The notes under the pieces: model-generated | What the model saw: only the letters and a program-made list of their open reading frames with translations | The model's database searches: none | What the model was told of the DNA's origin: nothing | Source of the DNA: Plantago major | Taxonomy: Eukaryota > Streptophyta > Magnoliopsida > Lamiales > Plantaginaceae | Length of the DNA stretch: 64,000 nt | Reading direction: 5' to 3' | Assembly: GCA_026545765.1 (NCBI GenBank) | Contig: CM048839.1 | Location: forward strand, 18,724,566 to 18,788,565 | Program-made: the position numbers and the translations under genes | Shown: positions 60,505 to 64,000 of the stretch, in pieces | How positions within the stretch are numbered: position 1 is the stretch's first letter | How the letters are laid out: each line of letters begins with the position of its first letter

Positions 60505-60682
60505 AGCTATGTTATCTTCGTCTGAACTGAACTGAATGGAATGAATGGAATGAAACTGAATTGAACTGAATTGTAGTATAAAATATAACTAAGTAGAACT
60601 GAATATAATTTAACTAAATGAGTTTTCAGATGAAGAGAACAGAACTTAACTGAATGAGTTTTCAGATGAAGATAACAGAGCC
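60505..60682. mobile_element. 178-bp Tourist-like MITE with TTA duplication
   Basis: Flanked by TTA at 60502-60504 and 60683-60685. The right end, inverted, reads GGCTCTGTTATCTTCATCTG and the left AGCTATGTTATCTTCGTCTG. The terminal bases match the larger elements at 5989 and 14556 (GGCTCTGTT), so it is a related short form. The right terminal motif is duplicated in tandem (GAGTTTTCAGATGAAGANAA twice). Confidence 0.82.
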
Positions 60683-60685
60683 TTA

Positions 60686-62338
60686 GTGTATTAAAATCCA
60701 CTTTCAATCGATTGTTTTATGAATTTGCCTCCTGAGTAACCTAAAAGTACATATACTAATTTGTGAGTGTGTATTTATATCATTTTTTTGGAATCCGAGT
60801 AATATATTTCTCATCATCCAAAAACCAATTCAGTACAACCGATTCTAAAGGATCCCGGTGAAGACAAATCTAGCCAAGTAATCTAGCAAAAAAACAAAAC
60901 TACCCTCTTAAATGTGAGAGTGTATTTATATCACTTGATACAAGATTCGTGATATTACTTAGTAATATTACATTCTACCCTCTTAAATGTTCGATGTCCT
61001 CATTCCTCGTCTAGTCATCCGTACATTTTAGGTCATTGAATTCCATGAGATCGACCATTTATAACTTCTCAAATCCTTGAGGACCGACACAATTATCAAT
61101 GTATGGGTTTGTTTCATACATATCTTTTGGTTTGATATTGCCCGCCTCGGACATGAGTGTCACAAATTTGATTTTGATATCAAATTAAATACATCATATA
61201 ATTTGTGAGTGCTTATCAACTTAGATACCCTTCGAAACCTCACTACTATAAGATGTGATTCCGGATGATACAACTTTTGTCAAGTGTCTTGAAGAATATC
61301 ATAAACCGTAGAGCAACTATAATAAGCTCACAACTTTAATGTAAATTATCCTACTCACAATTCACAAATGTAGTTATTTGCTTTGTTGGATTATCAAACA
61401 ATAAAAACAAGCTTGTGCGAGATGAAAAATCATATAATAAAATGTCAGAAATATCTAACTCTCTTTTCATTCAAATCCATTTCCTCATTTGATTTTATGG
61501 CTCCCGTTCGTGCTAAAATTGTAACAGTGTGTGATTGTAGGCTAAATAGTTCTGCAACACCAATAATTATTAGAACTATTGCTAGTTTGATTGATTGGGA
61601 TGGTTATTAGTACTTTCTCAATATATAATTAGCATCATAATCACTTTATTAATCATTTGGGACAGATTAGAAGTTTGAAACAGTAATGTTAAGTAGAAAT
61701 CTTCTTGGAATCCTATGTGCAACTTCACTTTGTGTTCATTTGTACAAAATTCTCTCTGTCCTGTGATGAAATTACAGTATATCATTTTCAAACTTGTTCA
61801 AACTACAAACAGTATATTTGGCAGTTGGCCTAAGTTGAACTGTTTAAGAAATTTGATAGTCGGGGAACATTAATTAGTTCGCGGTAAGGTTAAATTGAAT
61901 TTTGTGGTTTCAAATTGAGTAGGCTAAAGTCATGGTAACTTATAATATGTGACCCATCAGAAAATTTTCCGGCCATGATCTTAATAAGTGAAGACTGAAG
62001 AAAAACCGATGAAATTATTTTATTTTGTGGGTTCAATATATACATCATTCGATACTAATAACCAGCATTCGCGCAATAAAATTCATTTGGACCAATTGTT
62101 GATTTACTCCAAGACTAAAAGAAAATGGACATGAAAAGAGAAGCTAGGTAGGATAGCCAGTAGGATTCATATCGACCAGTCTTTGATATTTTGATGTCAA
62201 GTTTAATTCATCATAGGGATCAGATAATTTAATAATGACCATGCACTTATTAACATGCTGCACATGTCACTTCTATCATGTTTGCCAGCAAGGGCAAGAA
62301 CGGAAAAATACAATCTGATAGCGTGTTTTCAGGTGACA
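60686..62338. other. Intergenic region
   Basis: AT-rich with no supported gene. TACCCTCTTAAATGT is repeated about 70 bp apart (60903 and 60976). Confidence 0.35.
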
Positions 62339-62341
62339 TAA

Positions 62342-63568
62342 GTGCCCATTTGGTTTGACGGTTTTTTGAGGGTTTTATCCGAATCGCCGATAATCAGGTT
62401 TAGTTCTTTTGTCGGTAGAAAAATGGATTATTTGGAATAATCCAATTTTTCCAAAGCCTCAAGCCCTCAATTTGTCGTGAATAATCCAATTTCAAATACC
62501 TACATGAGGTATTTACTTTTGGATTATCTTCTTTCTCGCGAAATGTCTAATTTTATACAAACTTCCCATCAATTACTAAATATGACATCCCAATCTAAGA
62601 ACACCAATCGATTCACATCAATGCACTTTTTTTTTCCTTCCTAATTTCCACCTTCCATTTCTTCTTTTTATATTTTCCTAGTTTTGCACTCTTTCTTTTT
62701 CATTTTTTTCCGTTTTTTGGTTTTCACCTTCTTTTTTTTTTCCCAATGGTTTCGCACCCTTTCTTTTCATTTTGTACCCCTATAATATTTATTTCTCTTT
62801 TCTACTCATTTACTCATACTTTTGTTTTTGGCGTACCTAAAATCCTGGCTCCGTCACTGACTTTGGCGTTTTACATGCTTTACACTTTTATGTTTAAAAT
62901 GTAGGAAAATTTATGTTTAGATGGGATGATAAACATATGCGATGTCGATTTCAATCGCAAAAAATAATTATTTTACGCATGAGATGAAAAATATGGGATT
63001 ATAAATTTCACTCATATGAAATATCGATCTTATAAGGAAACATGTATTTCGTTAAGATAATTATTACACAGATTATAAACAATATCTATAAACTAAATTT
63101 TAATGGTCAAGTCATATAAACTCAAAATCGATGCCAAAGTTATCAACAATGGCAATGTAACTATGGATGCAATAATTTCAAAGATTTTCGGATAATTTTG
63201 TATACGAAATTCATATGATCAAAATTCCAGAATTTTTCGATTAAACACGAGAAGGTGGTAAAAATTTGCTCCCCTAAAATTATGTTCACATGTAATTTTC
63301 ACTAAATCAAATTGAAAATCAAACTCGATTTTATACAATAAGTGGGAAAGCATAGAGGTATATCAGTAATTCCACTTTGCTTTATCCTACTGAATAGTCC
63401 AAAATCAATTCAGAACCAAACTGGATTTTATTGAAAATAGTTCAATTCAAAGAGTCCAACCAAACAAGATTTTTAGGCGAAAACCCACAAACATAATTCA
63501 ATTTCTTAAACGGGCCGAATAATCCAATTTTGCAAAATCAAATACCCATTTTCAAACCAAACGGGCAC
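62342..63568. mobile_element. TIR element with TAA duplication (Harbinger-like, non-autonomous)
   Basis: Begins GTGCCCATTTGGTTTGA and ends TCAAACCAAACGGGCAC, flanked by TAA at 62339-62341 and 63569-63571. Short blocks around GAATAATCCAATTTT occur near both ends. The interior is gene-free and CT-rich near 62620-62760. Confidence 0.78.
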
Positions 63569-63571
63569 TAA

Positions 63572-64000
63572 AGGTAATCGTGTTTGTAACTTACACAACT
63601 CTGCGTGATTGAATAATCCCATCACTCTGTAAAACAAAAAATGTTCTTTATTCTATCATGCTTTATGTCCATGTGCTTTTAATTTTCCCTTCATTTCAAT
63701 GCACAAAGAGAGGTAGAGTGCACATTGACGTGGTGAAAGTTATCCGTTCGAACGGGCTCATAATAAATGAAAAGTTACTCCTGCGAAGTTAAAATAATAG
63801 TGCTACGTATAATTTTATCCCTTCATTTTATTGGCCGAATACCCTAAATTTCGGAATCTTGTATGTTTCTCGGTTAATTATAATGAGTTGGCCAGGACTC
63901 GCTTGACCCGAGATCATGGGGGCTCGTCCCATGATATTCTGCACGACTATGTATGGCGGACACTCTCGTCTCGGTAACTTCCATAGGATGATCGGTCCGA
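63572..64000. other. Right edge, nothing recognised
   Basis: The last 150 bases become more GC-rich (CTCGCTTGACCCGAGATCAT), possibly the start of another element beyond the window. Confidence 0.3.

Noticed and set aside
61383..61610. 75-codon ORF near 61.5 kb
   Set aside because: No recognisable domain and no gene context.
1..64000. CRISPR array, bacterial operons, tRNA or rRNA genes
   Set aside because: The window is plant nuclear DNA; no spaced identical repeats of CRISPR type and no tRNA or rRNA sequence was recognised on reading.

Overview
This window is nuclear DNA from a flowering plant, most likely a eudicot. It is AT-rich, its genes carry several short exons with GT-AG introns, and every recognised host gene is a plant or eukaryotic family. 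Much of the rest is made of nested plant transposons, many with intact target-site duplications (TSDs). The species cannot be named from the sequence alone.

Four host loci stand out. (1) A complete four-exon gene for cytochrome c oxidase subunit 6a (minus strand, 210-2455), with a 1.58-kb last intron and a 35-nt last coding exon. (2) A single-exon SMI1/KNR4-domain protein (minus, 3854-4942) with a TATA box upstream. (3) A probable spliced non-coding transcript (minus, about 14010 to 13500) whose second exon carries a miR160-complementary site with a three-base central bulge, the layout of an endogenous miR160 target mimic. (4) A complete nine-exon peroxisomal (glyoxysomal) NAD-malate dehydrogenase gene (plus, 54290-58314) with a PTS2 signal and one GC-AG intron.

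Layout by region. 1-5 kb: the COX6A and KNR4-like genes. 5-13.4 kb: a 1.1-kb TIR element with TTA TSD and a decayed gene with an intron full of short repeats; the remainder is featureless. 13.5-14 kb: the miR160-mimic locus. 14.5-19.7 kb: a second copy of the TIR element, a palindromic long-TIR element and a dead PIF/Harbinger transposon. 20-24 kb: unassigned DNA, including a GC-rich island with many CTCGAG/TTCGAA-like motifs. 24.3-31.8 kb or further: two Helitrons head to tail, the larger with a decayed Rep/helicase gene. 32.9-42.7 kb: a roughly 300-bp tandem repeat array interrupted by a complete 7.45-kb CACTA transposon and a 1.1-kb Mutator-like element. 42.9-53.0 kb: a second CACTA-type element that has captured part of a bacterial-type PEP carboxylase (PPC4) gene and was then invaded by a Ty3/gypsy retrotransposon, which itself carries a solo LTR. 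54-58 kb: the malate dehydrogenase gene. 58-64 kb: intergenic DNA with two more TTA/TAA-flanked elements.

The host genes show no operon-like relation. COX6A acts in mitochondrial respiration and PMDH in peroxisomal redox shuttling; their proximity looks incidental. The most interesting signals are the miR160 mimic, the PPC4 capture, the abutting Helitrons and the repeat-filled intron near 8 kb.
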